Positions 21,732 through 34,505 are shown, counted from the stretch's first letter. The stretch: 64,000 nt of DNA from Lingula anatina (GCF_001039355.2 NW_019774214.1:294214-358213), one strand, 5' to 3'. Numbers and translations are program-made. The notes: a model not told the origin generated them from the sequence alone.

Positions 21732-22034
21732 ATGGCGTCAGCAATGGTTCTGACTTTCATAACTCTCCTGACATTATCTGTAATATCTGCCGTGGTGGGC
21801 CAACCTCAAGTTACCACGAAAAACGGTGTAATAGAAGGACTTGTGACGGCAGTAGAGGGGCAGTCTGTGAATCAGTTTTTAGGGATTCCTTTTGCTGAAC
21901 CACCTGTAGGAGCTCTGAGGTTTCTGAAACCACGGCCGCCCTCTAACTGGACTGGAGTTAAGCGGACCACCGCTTTTGGCGCAGTGTGTATGCAGAGTAC
22001 CGATGTCTTAAATCATTACGGTGATCAGGTAATA

Positions 22035-22101
<67 letters not shown>

Positions 22102-25100
22102 TAGCCTGTCTGCTGTTGCATTTGAAAAGTCTTAGAACTTCTTCCGAAGTTAGTCTGATCTTTTATCTTAATATTTCGGATATTTTACGTTTTAGGTCAT
22201 ATTTTCATCAATGGATGGGTTTATTGCGTCAGCTACATCGATGTTTTTATTTTTAATATTGTGAATGCTAATTCCGTGTGTCACATATGTCCCCAGCTTG
22301 CGTTTTCTTTTCGCTAGGGAGATGAGAACGCATCAGGGTTGAAAAGATCCACAATAGCTAGGAATACACTGCAAACAAGCAGTGTGTGGCATTTATAAAA
22401 ATTAATTAAAATAAATATCTTTTTATCACTTATCATTTCTATGTATGCATTCGATATATGCTGTATATATTACAAACAGTAAGTCAAGAGGTGCCTGGCT
22501 AAGGGAAACAGTGGTTTGTCGCCACCGTCAGGGTAAAGCCACATATTTGTACTAGACTCACATTTGTTTAAACTTAAAAAAGAAGCTTTCTTTAAAGACT
22601 TTAAAGAAAAAATCTATATCCCGTTAAGGTATGATTACAAGACCAAGCATTAAGACTGATGCACTTCCAACTCCTCTCTTGCTTGGGGGACACATACCAT
22701 TTCTCACGTCCAAGTCCATCGTAATTAATTTCCTCCAGATGCCCCCCCTTCCCTTTGTAAAACATTGGTGCCACCAATGACACACACACGCGCTAGCGTG
22801 CATATTTTAAACCCAACTTGTGTATTTAACAAACCAAAGGGAAATAAAGTGTAAATTTAGTCAGTGTAGGCGAGTACCACTCCCATGCCAGGTGACATTT
22901 TATCAATGTTTATATTTGTCAAGTGTATTACAATATAGAATTGATTGAAAGCTCGAGTTCAAAGGCAAACACCTGAATAAAACTGATCACAGTTCAAATT
23001 ATGACTCATAGTTTAAATATACAGTGATTCACTGATATCAAACACAGGGGCCCTGGGGCAAACAGATATGACATCAGGTTTTTAAACAAACCCCAAAATC
23101 TTTCCCGTACAGCATCGTTACGGACTGTGATTAATGGAATGTTTATTGTACATTTTGATAAAAGTGTTTCCTTTCAACAAAGATACATTGTCATTTAGTT
23201 TAAGAAGCTACAGTGCTAAACGTTGCTCAAGAACAAAGGAGATAAGATAAGACGGGATAATATGAGACCTTCGTCCTCCAACCAGTGTCGTGTGGTGCGA
23301 ACATTTTCTTCCCTAAGGTGATCAGGGCGTTGTTCGCCTGTCTGAATCGTCACTTTAAGGGAAGAAAATGTTTCATTTAAGATTGAGATATGTCGCTCTA
23401 TATCAAGAAATATTAAAACACACAAGATTTATTTGATTTTATTAATGGGAATTGAGTCGCGTGGGTTATGACTGTGCAGAACGGTTGTGAAATAGTGCAC
23501 TTTTTTCAAAAGCCAACTTTGCTGTTATTGATTTTGTATTAAATTATCTATATTTTACCAGCATGTCAGGTGACATATTTGAAAAGGTGTTGACAGTAAA
23601 CCATAAAAGGGTCTTCTACTATATATAATATTATTATTGCCCTTATGTATAATATTATTTTGTGTTGCCATTGCTGTTCTAGGAATGGTAATATCATAGA
23701 GTTTAAACGATGAATCGAGATTCTGATAAGGCAGTGGATCCTGTATTGATAGAATTATACGGGAAAATGCAAGGAAACCACGACGTCACCCATACGCGTG
23801 CTCTAGCGCGGACTTACCTGTTCATGTATATCTGATCGAGGGGAAATGTTAATTATGAAGATGGTGATTCTTTTCTCTTAAAATTTGAAATATTTAAACC
23901 TTTTAAACGTGTCATGGGTAATTTCTATTTTCATGTCAAGCTATCTGAAGACTGTCTTACCCTAAATGTGTTCGTCCCCGGGGCTGTAAGCAACACTAAC
24001 AGGAAGGCGGTAATGGTCTGGATATATGGCGGGGGCTACACCACAGGAGGAACTAATATTTACTTCTTTAATGAATTTGGTACGTCATATTATGAGATAT
24101 TTTGATTATGTTAAGTTTTAACTTAAAGAAAATACCGTGAAGCTTGAAAGGTACGTTAAGCTAAATACATTTAAGCGACTTCTGACAGTAACAGAACACC
24201 GACTAAGATTAAAACAATTACCATTACCAACGATTACCTAAGAATAAGACTAATATAACACTTAACTTAGTATGAGTTTCAAACTGCATGTGTAACAGAG
24301 GCGTTGAATTATATTGAAAATTCTGAAATGTTTTCTACGTCACTAGTGGTACGAAATGACGTCATCGTGGTATCAGTCAACTACCGCGTGGGTCCATTTG
24401 GGTTCTTGACCACTGGTGACGCCAACGCTCCTGGTAACGCTGGACTCTGGGATCAAATAGAGGGACTCAAATGGGTGCAAGATAACATAAAAAATTTTGG
24501 CGGAGACCCTAATAAGTAAGTGTTTTACCACTGTCACATGAACCAATTTAAATCAATGGAAACAGTCACAAAATGGATAAGTTCTTCAATAACGAGTAAA
24601 ACAGTGGGCAAGTCTCCCGAAAGAAAGAGTAAAATGATAACAAGTAAAACGTATTTAGTTGTCTAGTACACATCAATGCTGTGTATCTTTATGCGCATCG
24701 TGAGTTCGTTTTTATTAGTAACATTTTAAGAGGTTGATCGAAATTGTATGACCAAATTGTGTCGACTTATTGTGTGTATCCAAATGACTATTCCAGTGTG
24801 ACTATTTTCGGAGAATCGGCAGGTGGCGGTAGTGTTTCACAACTGGCTATGACGGTGGCCTCCAGGGGTCTTTTCCATCGTTTTATATCCATGAGTGGCA
24901 CCGCACTAACCGATGGGACGTGGGTAAAAGACGGTCCTGACGTCGCTACCAAGGTTGGACAGAATCTTGGATGTAACGCTGCAGCATCGTTGGTGGCCTG
25001 TCTCCGTGCAGCCAATGCGACCTCTCTGCTCAAAGCGTCCGACCAGTCAATGTTCCCAGGACGGTATTCAGCCCTTTTTGCCCCTGTTGTCGACGGCGAC

Positions 25101-26114
25101 ATGTTTCCTCGTAGTGTGGAGGAAATGCTGAGGGATCCCAACTCAACTGAGTTGAGACATTTTCTGTCCCTGGATTACATGGGTGGATTCACGGACTCTG
25201 ATGGCGGGGTTAACCTCCTTTTCCCACCTACCAACATCACACTTGGTGTACCGCCCGCTTATATGAGAGATACTTTCCTTCCTCAGTTTGCTGCCCGGAC
25301 TTCCGCCTACCACAAAGATGAAATAGCACAGAAACTGAGAGAAATTTATTACAAGGCGAGTGCCAGCATGGTAGAGACCGGACGCCTAATGGTTAACCTG
25401 TATACTGATATATATTTTTCTGTACCAACAGTTGCCTTCCTTAGGAATCATTATATGTCGTCAGGTGGCTCCACCTATCTTTACTACTTCACCAAGGAGC
25501 CGTCATTCCCTCATCTCCTGCCCGTACCAGCCTGGTTTAAGGGTGTTAACCACGGGGACGAGGTCGTCTTCATGTTAGGGCCTGATGGCACTGCTCTATT
25601 CAACGGCACCTTCACGGAATTAGAGAAGAACGTTTCCAGAGCTTTTATGACCTACTTTGCAAACTTTGCAAAAACTGGGTAAGTCTGAATACGTAAAGGA
25701 TGTACATGGTTAGTTGTGTAAAGAACTGCGGAATATAGACATGGAGAATATGACTTTAGTTAATCTTCCGTTAATTTCCAAACGCGTAAAGTGCACCTTT
25801 ACGTTTAGTTTTAAAATATCTGTACTTTGCAACTTTCCAGAAACCCCAACACTCCTGATACTGTACCAAGCCTATGGCCGGAATATACGTATACGAGGGA
25901 AGAGTATCTAGACATCGGTGACGTCATCGTCAATAAAACTGACGTCATACCAGAGCGTATGACCCTGTGGTTAGACACCATCCCTAAGATACTGGCCAGG
26001 TCCACCACTTCCGCTCCGTCCACGACGCCGTTGACTAGTGAGGGGGTACAAACCCAGTTCAGCGCCATGCTTGCTATCCTTGTTATGTTTAACGTCTTGA
26101 AGTTGTTTTGTTGA
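21732..26114 (+). CDS. Carboxylesterase/cholinesterase-like protein 1, probably GPI-anchored
   Basis: Exons 21732-22028, 23941-24079, 24347-24515, 24797-25678 and 25841-26114 join to 1761 nt, 586 residues, the normal length for type-B carboxylesterases. Visible are a signal peptide ([16 protein letters not shown]), [25 protein letters not shown], the oxyanion segment [20 protein letters not shown] and the nucleophile elbow [11 protein letters not shown] with catalytic Ser. The histidine is in GVNHGDEV. The acid position reads TDSDGG, so Asp would replace the usual Glu. The C-terminus has a Ser/Thr/Pro stretch and a hydrophobic tail ([18 protein letters not shown]), which suggests a GPI anchor on the cell surface. 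The substrate cannot be told. Intron 1 starts with a long CA/GA microsatellite. Confidence 0.87.
22029..23940. other. Intron 1 of esterase 1
   Basis: It contains the CA/GA tract. At 23300-23375 it has an inverted pair (TTTTCTTCCCTAA and TTAAGGGAAGAAAATG). Parts are similar to intron 1 of esterase 2 (about 37300-37450). No coding segment. Confidence 0.55.
22035..22101. repeat. Compound CA/GA microsatellite
   Basis: A run of CA followed by a run of GA beginning 7 bp after the exon 1 donor of esterase 1. Esterase 2 has a GA run at the same place (35862-35888). Confidence 0.95.
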
Positions 26115-26910
26115 GGTCGAGACTTTTCCTGTTTTATCATTTCCGAGATTCTGTAACCATGTTTAAAGAACATCGTTAAAGAAAAGATGTCCTGACCAAA
26201 AAGAATGTCACCTCTGTATCTGAACATGGAATATTTTCCTCAAACAGGGATTAGGAATCTGTTATTTTAGTGATACATGTATTATTGTAAACCTTTTCGT
26301 GTAAAATCGTTGATTGTTTTCATGAAAATGAAAAGACTGTTCAATCTCAGCATTTTAGTAATTACCAACTCTCAGATTAAGCATCCTTAAAGCGAGGATG
26401 ATTTCTCTTTTAGATATGAACACATTGATTTTGAGTCAGGTTCAGTTTACAACTTTTGTAACTGAATGGATTAAAAAATATACTTAACATATCTTCATTA
26501 CTACTTAGGGGTCGGTCGTGGCGTCTGATGAAAGCAATCTACTAGACTAAGAATCGAGAATGATATTTGTTTTCGTGTGCTACCTTTTAAGGCACACAGC
26601 ACATATACTTTGCAAATTTTGTAAAAAATATTCTACTGGATGTCGGAGTGAACGCCCGGATGGCTCAGTCGGTAGAGTATCAGATTTCTAGGAAGGAACC
26701 TTTTGTTCTTTTTAAAGAAAACGGTCAACACGTAAAACCATACTTCTCTTTTCTCAAATTTTTCATAGCCAGAAACCCAGGTGCAAGCTGGCCAAATTGT
26801 GGCAACTTATTTTACATGGGGGCTCTTAATTTATGGCCGGAGTCGTTAATTAGAGCATCTGTGCTGCACAATCTACACTGGATTTAATATATACGATTAG
26901 AAAGTAAATG
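26115..26910. other. Intergenic between esterase 1 and pentraxin pseudogene 2
   Basis: Holds the tRNA-Lys half at 26654 and AT-rich sequence. The two transcription units converge here. A minus-strand AATAAA for the pseudogene lies at 26920-26925. Confidence 0.5.
26654..26690 (+). pseudogene. tRNA-Lys-like 5' half
   Basis: GCCCGGATGGCTCAGTCGGT followed by AGAGTATCAGATTT is the acceptor, D arm and half anticodon stem of an animal tRNA-Lys. The rest is absent. It is a tRNA fragment or the head of a tRNA-derived SINE. Confidence 0.55.
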
Positions 26911-27038
26911 CTTTGATGCTTTATTATACATAAGTCAAAGAAAGCAAATCTTGACAAACAAAATTTGGTTTTTACTTTGTATCTCTTACATGATTTTGCA
27001 AAAAATTAATCATCTCTGTACGTAGACAATTCGTAAAC

Positions 27039-28829
27039 TTATTTTGTGACAGCATACCAAGAGATGACGTTTCCTCCAAAATTATCTCCACAGTTCGCAA
27101 CTGCTGCCACGTCAACATTGTCGGTGTTCCAAACATTGATGCTTGTGACGTCACCAACATATACTTGTGTAGCGACAAACCCGCCGCCTACCGTATCTTG
27201 ATCTTGTCCAACAATCCAAACTCCATCTTAAAATAAGTTGCACTTATAACATATCTTCGTTTTGTTTTATTCCATAAGAAATATATAAAAAAGTTAATAA
27301 ATAACTTATAAAACGAGGTACCTACTCGAAATACATATTCGGCACGAGTTGCCCACTATCCAGATTGATACTAAACGTGCTAACAGCAACAATTACTTTT
27401 AGCGCCATTTGCATAAATATTTAAGGATTGTCCTTCTTATACATGTCACCGATTTATAAACACCAGATAAATGAAAAGTATTTTCTTACTTGCTGGTATG
27501 GTTTTTCCGTTTGGAAGCCAGTTCCCGCCGCTGCAGGCATACCATCTTTGTATTCCGTCCACTTCCCACCACGATTGTTCCAAGAGAAGCACCAGTGTTG
27601 CCAGGCCCCATCATCGACTTTAGACACGGATGTATCTTTTTTTGCGTTAAGTACATGGAGTACGATGGCTCCATTTTTCTTGTACCCAAGGAGGAAAGCG
27701 TTGTCCTTTAAAGGCACAGCGTAAGACAGGAGGTATGCCTCGTCATTTCCAGAGAATGCGGTCTTTACTCTCAGACACGCTGACATGGCGGTTATCGCAG
27801 GAGTGGCTGCGTGCAGCTTCACGTAGCTCTTTGTGGCCAGTGGAAAATTGTAGTTTTATCTGGATATAAGCACGATAGATTTTTTCTAAAATATGTTGCC
27901 GGGTTTTCATCTTTGTAGATGTATCAACAAACAAGTGGAGCTTTGGATTTTTATATCGCCTTAACGCAGTTTTTCTAAGACTGTTTTACAAGCAACTGTA
28001 CCACGCAGTTAAAGTCGACAAAATTATATTTAATGGCTGTCGTCATCAATGAAAGTAAAAAAGGCATTTCCAAGGAAATCACATGTTAATGGACCGCTGT
28101 CGAAACGCAGAATTAACGACCTTTCAAAAGTGTCTTTGTGGAACACAACTTAGTAGTATGAAAATTCTTGGCTGTCTTTGGTTAACCAGATGCAAGGTGC
28201 TTAAGGTATTAAAATACGCGGATCATTCAACAAAATAGGAATACTCTAGTGAGTGACGCATTTTGTGTAATTTTGAAATATTTAATTTTACATTTATATA
28301 AAACTTCTTTTTATCGCTTTTTAATCACTGTTCATTTATTTCTATTTTACAGGGTACTGCAATATAAAACAAGTCAAAATTGTGCAAACATTATTCAAAA
28401 TCGGTAACTTACTGACGTGGCTCAAATGTTCACTTTTTTGTGGAATGTAACAATGTGGATATGTACCCTTGAAAACAGTAGTGGCTACTGGTGCGTCCAT
28501 TTCTAATACTACTAAGGGCGTATTCCCAGACATTTAGATCGATCTATTCCCGTGGGGAGTCTCACTAGATTACTGTCATATAATCCGGCTTAAATGTCCG
28601 TCCCGCCTACTACAAGCTGTAAGGGGGTAATTAACTTTCGTGCCCGCTCGGCTGACAGCTATTTAGCGTGAACCCCCAGGGAGTTATGTCGATCTAGTTT
28701 GGATCGATCTAATCTCTGGGAATGGGGTCTAAGCCTATATCCTCCCTGAAGTATGGGCAAAGAGAGCAACTTACCAGCGATGGACAACACAACGGAGAGA
28801 AGTAAAACAGACGCTGTTAAAAAGTACAT
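27039..28829 (-). pseudogene. Pentraxin pseudogene 2
   Basis: The three-exon layout is kept on the minus strand: 28775-28829 (signal peptide MYFLTASVLLLSVVLSIA), 27490-27859, and exon 3 from 27226 down. Exon 2 is 370 nt against 384 in the intact paralogs. A 13-nt deletion near its 5' end (around 27840) and a 1-nt deletion near its 3' end (around 27510) both break the frame. Exon 3 also has an early TAA (27039-27041) that removes the last 16 codons, including the terminal Cys. Splice sites and the HWCFSWNN signature survive. The promoter region (about 28900-29000) still resembles that of gene 3. Confidence 0.85.
28516..28729. mobile_element. Palindromic MITE (PIF/Harbinger-like), TSD TAA
   Basis: A 214-bp element with subterminal TAGATCGATCTA arms and inverted inner arms. 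Flanks are TAA at 28513-28515 and 28730-28732. A 3-bp TWA-type duplication is typical of PIF/Harbinger elements. It lies just 5' of the pentraxin pseudogene exon 2 to exon 1 region. Confidence 0.7.
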
Positions 28830-30624
28830 GGATCTTAACGCACGGAGCTCCAGATGTATTTCACTAAACAGACGAAATGCTGTTAGTATATGTATGCGTA
28901 ATTTGTTAGTTATATACATGTACAATGTAGTGGTAAATGTCTGTCCTGTTTATTGGAAAATCACGTTAGGTCATAACCAGCTACGCGGATGTAATATCTG
29001 ACTAAAGGACCTGAAGATTTATAGCAAATTCGACATTTACCGCAAAAAGCCCCAGCACACATTGAAGCCGTACACACGACAATTTCTGTTATCCCTTGAA
29101 TCTCAGCTGTCGCACTACCTTCGAGATTCCGTGCAATTTCAAACCCACTCCAGACGAGCGACCGGCGTCGAGGTTCGTTAATAGGTGGCAAAATTTGATT
29201 ATTTATGGTTGCATAACTTTATGGTATTTAATATGATTAAAAGAATTATTTTTCATCAGAGAGATTCACCAAGGAGTGGTCCACGTACTTAACACATTTT
29301 AAACCTGAACGCGTCTCCTCTTCAAACTTTATCAACGCGGTTTTCTTATTTTATGCAGATTTACAACGCAACTGAAGCCACAAATATGATTTACGTTATG
29401 CAATTAAAGCCTTTGTTGCTTTGCCAGCCCCAAAATGTGTATACACATTAGCGAAGGTTGGCAGGACCTGGTTTACAAATTTGAACCGCGACATTATTGC
29501 AAATATTTTGCTTGCCATCAGACCATGTGGACCTTTGTAGATGGTCATACTTTTGTATTAAACTTTTAAGAGATTATTACAAAAAAAAAAATAAAAAAAA
29601 AATAATAATAATAATAATTTAAAAAAAAAACATGAACTAACTGTAAATGTTGGAATGGATTCATTAATCATTTGTAAGTATGTGAACATCGTTTAAACCA
29701 GGAAAATTCGTTTTGGCTACCACAAACAGTTGCTTTCCCTTCAATTGTTATAAATCATCAGCAGACGTGGACGTGTAATTGGCTTTAAGGATATTGTAAC
29801 CTTTTGTTATCATCCAGAAACGGAAAATGATATTGTTCCTGTATCTAATGATTTGATAATGCATCTATCTCTGTGCTGATTTAAAACAATTAAAAAAACC
29901 CTCGAAAATATAAAATATCGACCTTTATAATTCTTGTTGCAATGTATAAGCATAAGCAATTCAAAGCTATAATCGTCAGTTTAACACATTTCTATTTTGA
30001 GGTGAGGTAGCAATCGGTATGGGGTGTAACTTTATCTCTGAACAAGTTTTGTCGCGAAAATTGGCAGAGTTGACCATGAGTGTATAGGCTACAATCCCGT
30101 GCCATCATTTCGGTTTAAATGTTTTTGTTATGGAGTGATGAGCCCCTAATTACAGATTTTCGTTAAACAAAGGCTTTGATTTGCTTTATCAACGATACAG
30201 TCTGAACTAAGACTTTTAAGAAAAATCGCTGGCAGGGTTTTGGAGTGCTAAATGGTGTCTTTAAATCGGCGTTCAAATGGTGCCGTACATGTACGTGCCC
30301 AAATAACCAAGTATAATTTGAGAAGCCGATTTTTCAGTTTTTACCCCAATTATGACGTCACAGTACGATGACATGTGTGAAAATGTTAATTTATTTAGTC
30401 ACTAAACACTAAAGATTTATCTTTTATCCAAAAGAATGTATGTAAGGCAGTAAATAAGGAGTTTTGTGCGAAGGGTGACAATAACCTTAAGGCGGGTATC
30501 TGATACGAACTTAAAATTAGCTCTAGGCTCTAAGTTCCTGTAGTCAGATATCACATCCGTGCAGCTGGTTATCATCTAATACAAGAAACGTGATGTTCTA
30601 ATAAACAGGACAGACGACAAGCAC
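28830..30624. other. Divergent intergenic region between pentraxin pseudogene 2 and gene 3
   Basis: It contains the two head-to-head pentraxin promoters. The parts near each gene share AATAAACAGGACAGAC and a TCACATCCG/TTACATCCG-type stretch in opposite orientation. An A-rich tract is at 29580-29632. No other gene seen. Confidence 0.5.
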
Positions 30625-30632
30625 TATATAAG
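30625..30632 (+). promoter_or_regulatory. TATA box of pentraxin gene 3
   Basis: TATATAAG lies 87 bp upstream of the start codon, placing initiation near 30655. The stretch just upstream (AATAAACAGGACAGAC) is also found upstream of pseudogene 2 in the opposite orientation, which marks a shared promoter block. Confidence 0.55.
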
Positions 30633-30711
30633 TAGTAATGTACGCGTGAGTGTACTAACAGTCTTTCGTCTGTTTAGTGATACTCATCTGGAGCCCTGTC
30701 AGAAAAGAACC

Positions 30712-32501
30712 ATGCGCTTTTTAACAGCGTCTCTTTTACTTCTCTCCGCTGGGTTGTCCATCTCTGGTAAGTTGTTCTCTTTCCCCATGCTTCAGGAAGG
30801 GTACAGGCTTAGTAGAAAGACACTATTTTTTTAAAGGGCACATATACATGGTAAGTCATTCCACAAAGAAGTGAACATTTGGGTCACGTCGGTAAGTTAC
30901 CGATTTTGCATAATATTTGCATACTTTTCACTTGTTTTTGTAGTTTTATATTGCAGTATCCTGTAAAATAGATATATATCAACAATTATAAAAAGCGATT
31001 CAGAGAAGTTTATTATTTAAAGTTTTAAGTTGATGTTTAAATATAATACAAAATGCGTCACTGCGTGACTAAAATATTCCCCTTTAGTGGAATGATCCGC
31101 ATAGTAATGACTCAGGCACATGACATCTGTTAAACCAAAGAGTGCTAAGAATTTTCAGCCAACTAAGCTGCGTTTCTCTTTCGGTCTTTTAGCAGTGCTA
31201 CTTTAGCAGATTGTCATTTTTTGGGAAACGATCATTTACTTTCATTGATGACAAAGGCCATTAAATATAACTATTTTTGTCGACTATGACGGTGTGGATT
31301 AGAAGCTTGTAAAACTATCTTAAGTCAAACTTTTAAAAACACAAAGCTGCAGTTATTTGTTGAAACGCCCCCAAAGATGGAAGCCCTGTGACATATTTCA
31401 AGCCAAATGTCCCCTAATTATTTCCAGATAAAACTACAATCCTTCGCTTGCCATCGCCACAGACCACAAAGAGCTACGTGAAGCTGCAGGCAGCCACTCC
31501 TGCGATGACCGCCTTGACAGCTTGCCTGAGGGCTAAGACCGCGTTCACTGGAAATGCCGCTTCATTTCTCCTGTCTTACGCCGCGACTTCTACGGACAAC
31601 GCTTTCCTCCTTGGGTACAAGAGAAGTGGAAAGATCGTACTCCATGTATTTAACGCAGAAAAAGATACGTCCGTGTCTACAGTCTATGATGGGGCCTGGC
31701 ACCACTGGTGCTTCTCTTGGAACAGTCGTGGTGGGAAGTGGACGGTTTACAAAGATGGCATGCCTGCAGCGGCGGGAACTGGCTTCCAGACGGACAAAAC
31801 CATACCAGCAAGTAAGAAAATACGTGTCATTTAGTAATGAGTCAATTTTGTGATAATTAAATCGTTGACATCTGAGAAAGGTAACCTGGGCCCCGTAACT
31901 CGAAAGCATCGCGTATGGCGACCTGCGATATCACATCGAGGCTACAATGTATTATATAGGGCGAGTATGGGCGAGTTATGGAATCGAGACGCTTGCGCTT
32001 GGTCGCGATGCGCGATGCGTTCGAGTTACGGGGCCCAGGTTACCCTGGATATGTTTTTATGCAAATGGTACTCAAAGTAACTGTTGTTGCATGTCCGCAC
32101 ATTCCGCACCTATTTTGAACTCACTTTTGATATGCCACACATTTACTTCTGTAGTAGGTACCTGCCTTTGTATTGTTTATTCATATAATTTTATACCAGA
32201 ATTATCAGAAAATGAAATCAAATAAAACAAAACGACTATATGTTATTTTTTAAACTTATTTTAAGATGGAGTTTGGATAGTTGGACAAGATCAAGATACG
32301 GTAGGCGGCGGATTTGACGCTACACAAGCCTATGTTGGTGACATCACGAGCATCAATGTTTGGAACACCGACAATATTGACGTTGCAGCAGTTGCGAACT
32401 GTGGCGATAATTTTGGAGGAAACGTCATCTCTTGGTATGACGTCAGCAAAGAAATTCACGAAGTGTCTACATACAGAGAAGATCTTTGCAAATTGAAATA
32501 A
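30712..32501 (+). CDS. Pentraxin gene 3 (intact)
   Basis: Exons 30712-30766, 31428-31811 and 32266-32501 total 675 nt and encode 224 residues. The signal peptide is MRFLTASLLLLSAGLSIS. The pentraxin signature HWCFSWNS lies in exon 2 at about residue 110-120, and GQDQDTVGGGFD plus YVGDITSINVWN lie in exon 3. The two domain cysteines are in TACLRAKT and HWCFS, and two more occur in exon 3 (ANCGDN and DLCKLK). A TATA box at about 30625 lies 87 bp before the start codon, and AATAAA at 32569-32574 is a likely poly(A) signal. Intron 2 contains a 165-bp palindromic element. Predicted to be a secreted calcium-binding recognition protein. Confidence 0.9.
31880..32044. mobile_element. 165-bp perfect-ended palindromic element in pentraxin 3 intron 2
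   Basis: It begins GGTAACCTGGGCCCCGTAAC and ends with the inverted copy (GTTACGGGGCCCAGGTTACC). The inner parts AAGCATCGCG and CGCGATGCG are inverted too. The same element is at the same intron position in pentraxin 4. Confidence 0.7.
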
Positions 32502-32574
32502 GAGATACAAAGGAAAAATTAAATTTCGTTTGTCAAGTTTCTGCTTTTCTTCTCTTTCATAAAGGTATAATAAA

Positions 32575-33250
32575 ATGTGCTTTATCTTAACAAAATATTT
32601 GTTTTTGAATTTCAAATCCTTTAGTTTTTATGTATGATAAAATGCCAATCAATTGAAAAAGTGTGAATCCAAAAAGGGAAGGAATAAGTACAGATGCATT
32701 TAGAAGCCATTACAGATTACATGATATACTAAATCCTATTATGTTCTTAATTATCTACTACATTCCAGGACGTTCTACAAAAATTCTAGATTTAATTGAA
32801 GGTTACTTTGGTTCTCACAACACCTAGCTGCTAGCCTTGGGCTCCTAATTAGGTGATCGATTATCGTACAGTTGGCTGTGGGATGCTTACCAATCAGTCA
32901 CTTTCCTTGGCTTTTGTCGTCTGGTAGATCGAGGTCTGTGTGGTCCATATACTCATCACCGGGCGCTTGCGCTGTTGTATAACAATGGGTTAATAATTAG
33001 TAATCATTCTTGAAGACCAACTTGTGTCTGAACAGTGTTGTACCGTACTACACTGGGTTGGCTGTTCTCATTCTCGAAGACCCCCATGTGTCTGAGCTGT
33101 GTATGCTGCTCGACGGCTTCTCAATCTTACTCCCATTGAGGATGGAGATGTAGTATTTGGACAAATCTCTGACCAGGGCCTCCTCTTTCCCCTTGATTGT
33201 GAATGTTTCATCTGAAGGGCGTGAGTTCAAGCCTCGCCAGGGGCAGAACA
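32575..33250 (-). other. Coding-like remnant on the minus strand, 3' of pentraxin 3
   Basis: On the minus strand 33215-33050 reads open with TFTIKGKEEALVRDLSKYYI, and the segment near 32930-32960 resembles the 3' end of a coding-like stretch at 45430-45480. A related piece (KDLSKYRVLP) lies at about 18860-18885, minus strand. I cannot name the family. It could be the last exons of a decayed neighbour gene. Confidence 0.3.
33208..33246 (+). pseudogene. tRNA-Met-like 3' half, decayed
   Basis: CATCTGAAGGGCGTGAGTTC followed by AAGCCTCGCCAGGGGCA resembles the 3' half of the tRNA-Met copies with several changes. The segment at about 33640-33690 (AAGAAAAGATGC, then TTTGTTGTTG) matches the distal flank of the copies at 12480 and 16605. 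Confidence 0.5.
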
Positions 33251-33747
33251 TTTTGGTCGCGCCCATGCTTTACTCTGTGTTACGTCGATATTTTAAAGAT
33301 GCAATTTTTGCCACAAGAACTGATCAAATGCTAACATATACTGTAGTTTCAAATGGAATAACTAAGATATAGCAAGATATTCCCGAAAAGTGATATTTCC
33401 GGCTTACTTTCTGTGCTGTATATAACAGGGGCTGATAAGTAGGTCTGTAAGAAGGCCATGTACGACCAAAAATTTGAAGAACGTGCAGTTTTAAAGCTCT
33501 TTTATGGCTAATCGAGTGATTAAATCTGTTTATCCTTTGGCCATCGACTTTATTTGATTCGTAGAAAGAAACTAGTACCAGTTAAAGTTGTTTGCATTCG
33601 TGACAGGAAATCCACGCTTGTTTCAAGTGTATCTTTAATAAAAAAAGAAAAGATGCATAGATGATCTGAATTAAGGCTTTGTTGTTGTGGAAGCTATACT
33701 GCTTTACAACTTAGTCGAAAAAGGCCGAATTCTCATACCTGTTGGTT

Positions 33748-33748
33748 A

Positions 33749-33821
<73 letters not shown>
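33748..33821. repeat. ATT microsatellite
   Basis: About 24 TTA/ATT units without interruption. Confidence 0.95.
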
Positions 33822-33822
<1 letters not shown>

Positions 33823-33989
33823 TGTTAAACAATCGAAAGAACCAACGCTATTACCCCGTTTCTATATTAAATTTATCCCCGGTGCCACTCAGGATTATTT
33901 TTTGTGTATCTTGCTGAGCAAGTCTCTTTTAGAATTGAATGAAGCAACGGTTATTTTCTGTTTCAGCGGTTATTTTTCATAAAAACTTA

Positions 33990-34215
33990 CACCCCATTTC
34001 CATAGATTTTTAGATCGATCTATCCCTGTGGGGAGTCTCACTAGATTACTGTCAGTTTGGCCGGCTTAAGCGTCTGTCCCGCCTACTAAAAGCTGTAAAG
34101 GGGTAATTAGCTATGGTGCCCGCTCGGCTGACTGCAATTTAGCGTGAACCCCCAGGGAGTTAGGTCGATTTAAATCTTAATCTCTAGATCGATCTAAATG
34201 TCTGGGAAAGCACCC
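33990..34215. mobile_element. Palindromic MITE (PIF/Harbinger-like), TSD TTA
   Basis: Same family as 28516-28729, with TAGATCGATCTA near both ends. TTA is found at 33987-33989 and 34216-34218. Confidence 0.7.
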
Positions 34216-34416
34216 TTAAAATCAAGGTTGAAGTAAAGTTTGATTATACTTATTACTACCTTTTTATTTACCCATACCCTACGTCAGCAAACAGAACCAA
34301 TCGTTGTTTGAGAAAAAAAAAAGCAATGATACAGTATATGAAATAACTAGAAAGGTGCGCTTTTTTCCCTGCGCCTTTCCGAGGTCGATAAACTAGGATA
34401 CAAAGCGTATTATGTG

Positions 34417-34505
34417 GCCTCGGTAGCGTAGTAGGCAGCGCGTCAGTCTCATAATCAATGAAGTAGTGTCATCTGAAGGTCGTGAGTTCGATCCTCACCC
34501 GGGGC
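34417..34505 (+). tRNA. tRNA-Met (CAT) with 17-nt intron, third intact copy
   Basis: The mature sequence is the same as at 12480 and 16605, with another divergent 17-nt intron. The downstream 130 bp, including CCTCAGCCTTGTAGGCCA, match the flank of the copy at 16605. A larger unit than the tRNA has therefore been copied. Confidence 0.75.

Noticed and set aside
29580-29632. A-rich tract as a retroposon tail
   Set aside because: No reverse-transcriptase or SINE body and no target duplication seen next to it.
31554-31853. Long frames overlapping pentraxin exon 2 on other frames (also at 46790-47059, 27486-27689)
   Set aside because: They are shadow frames of a conserved exon. The pentraxin frame has the signature, the exon structure and matching splice sites.
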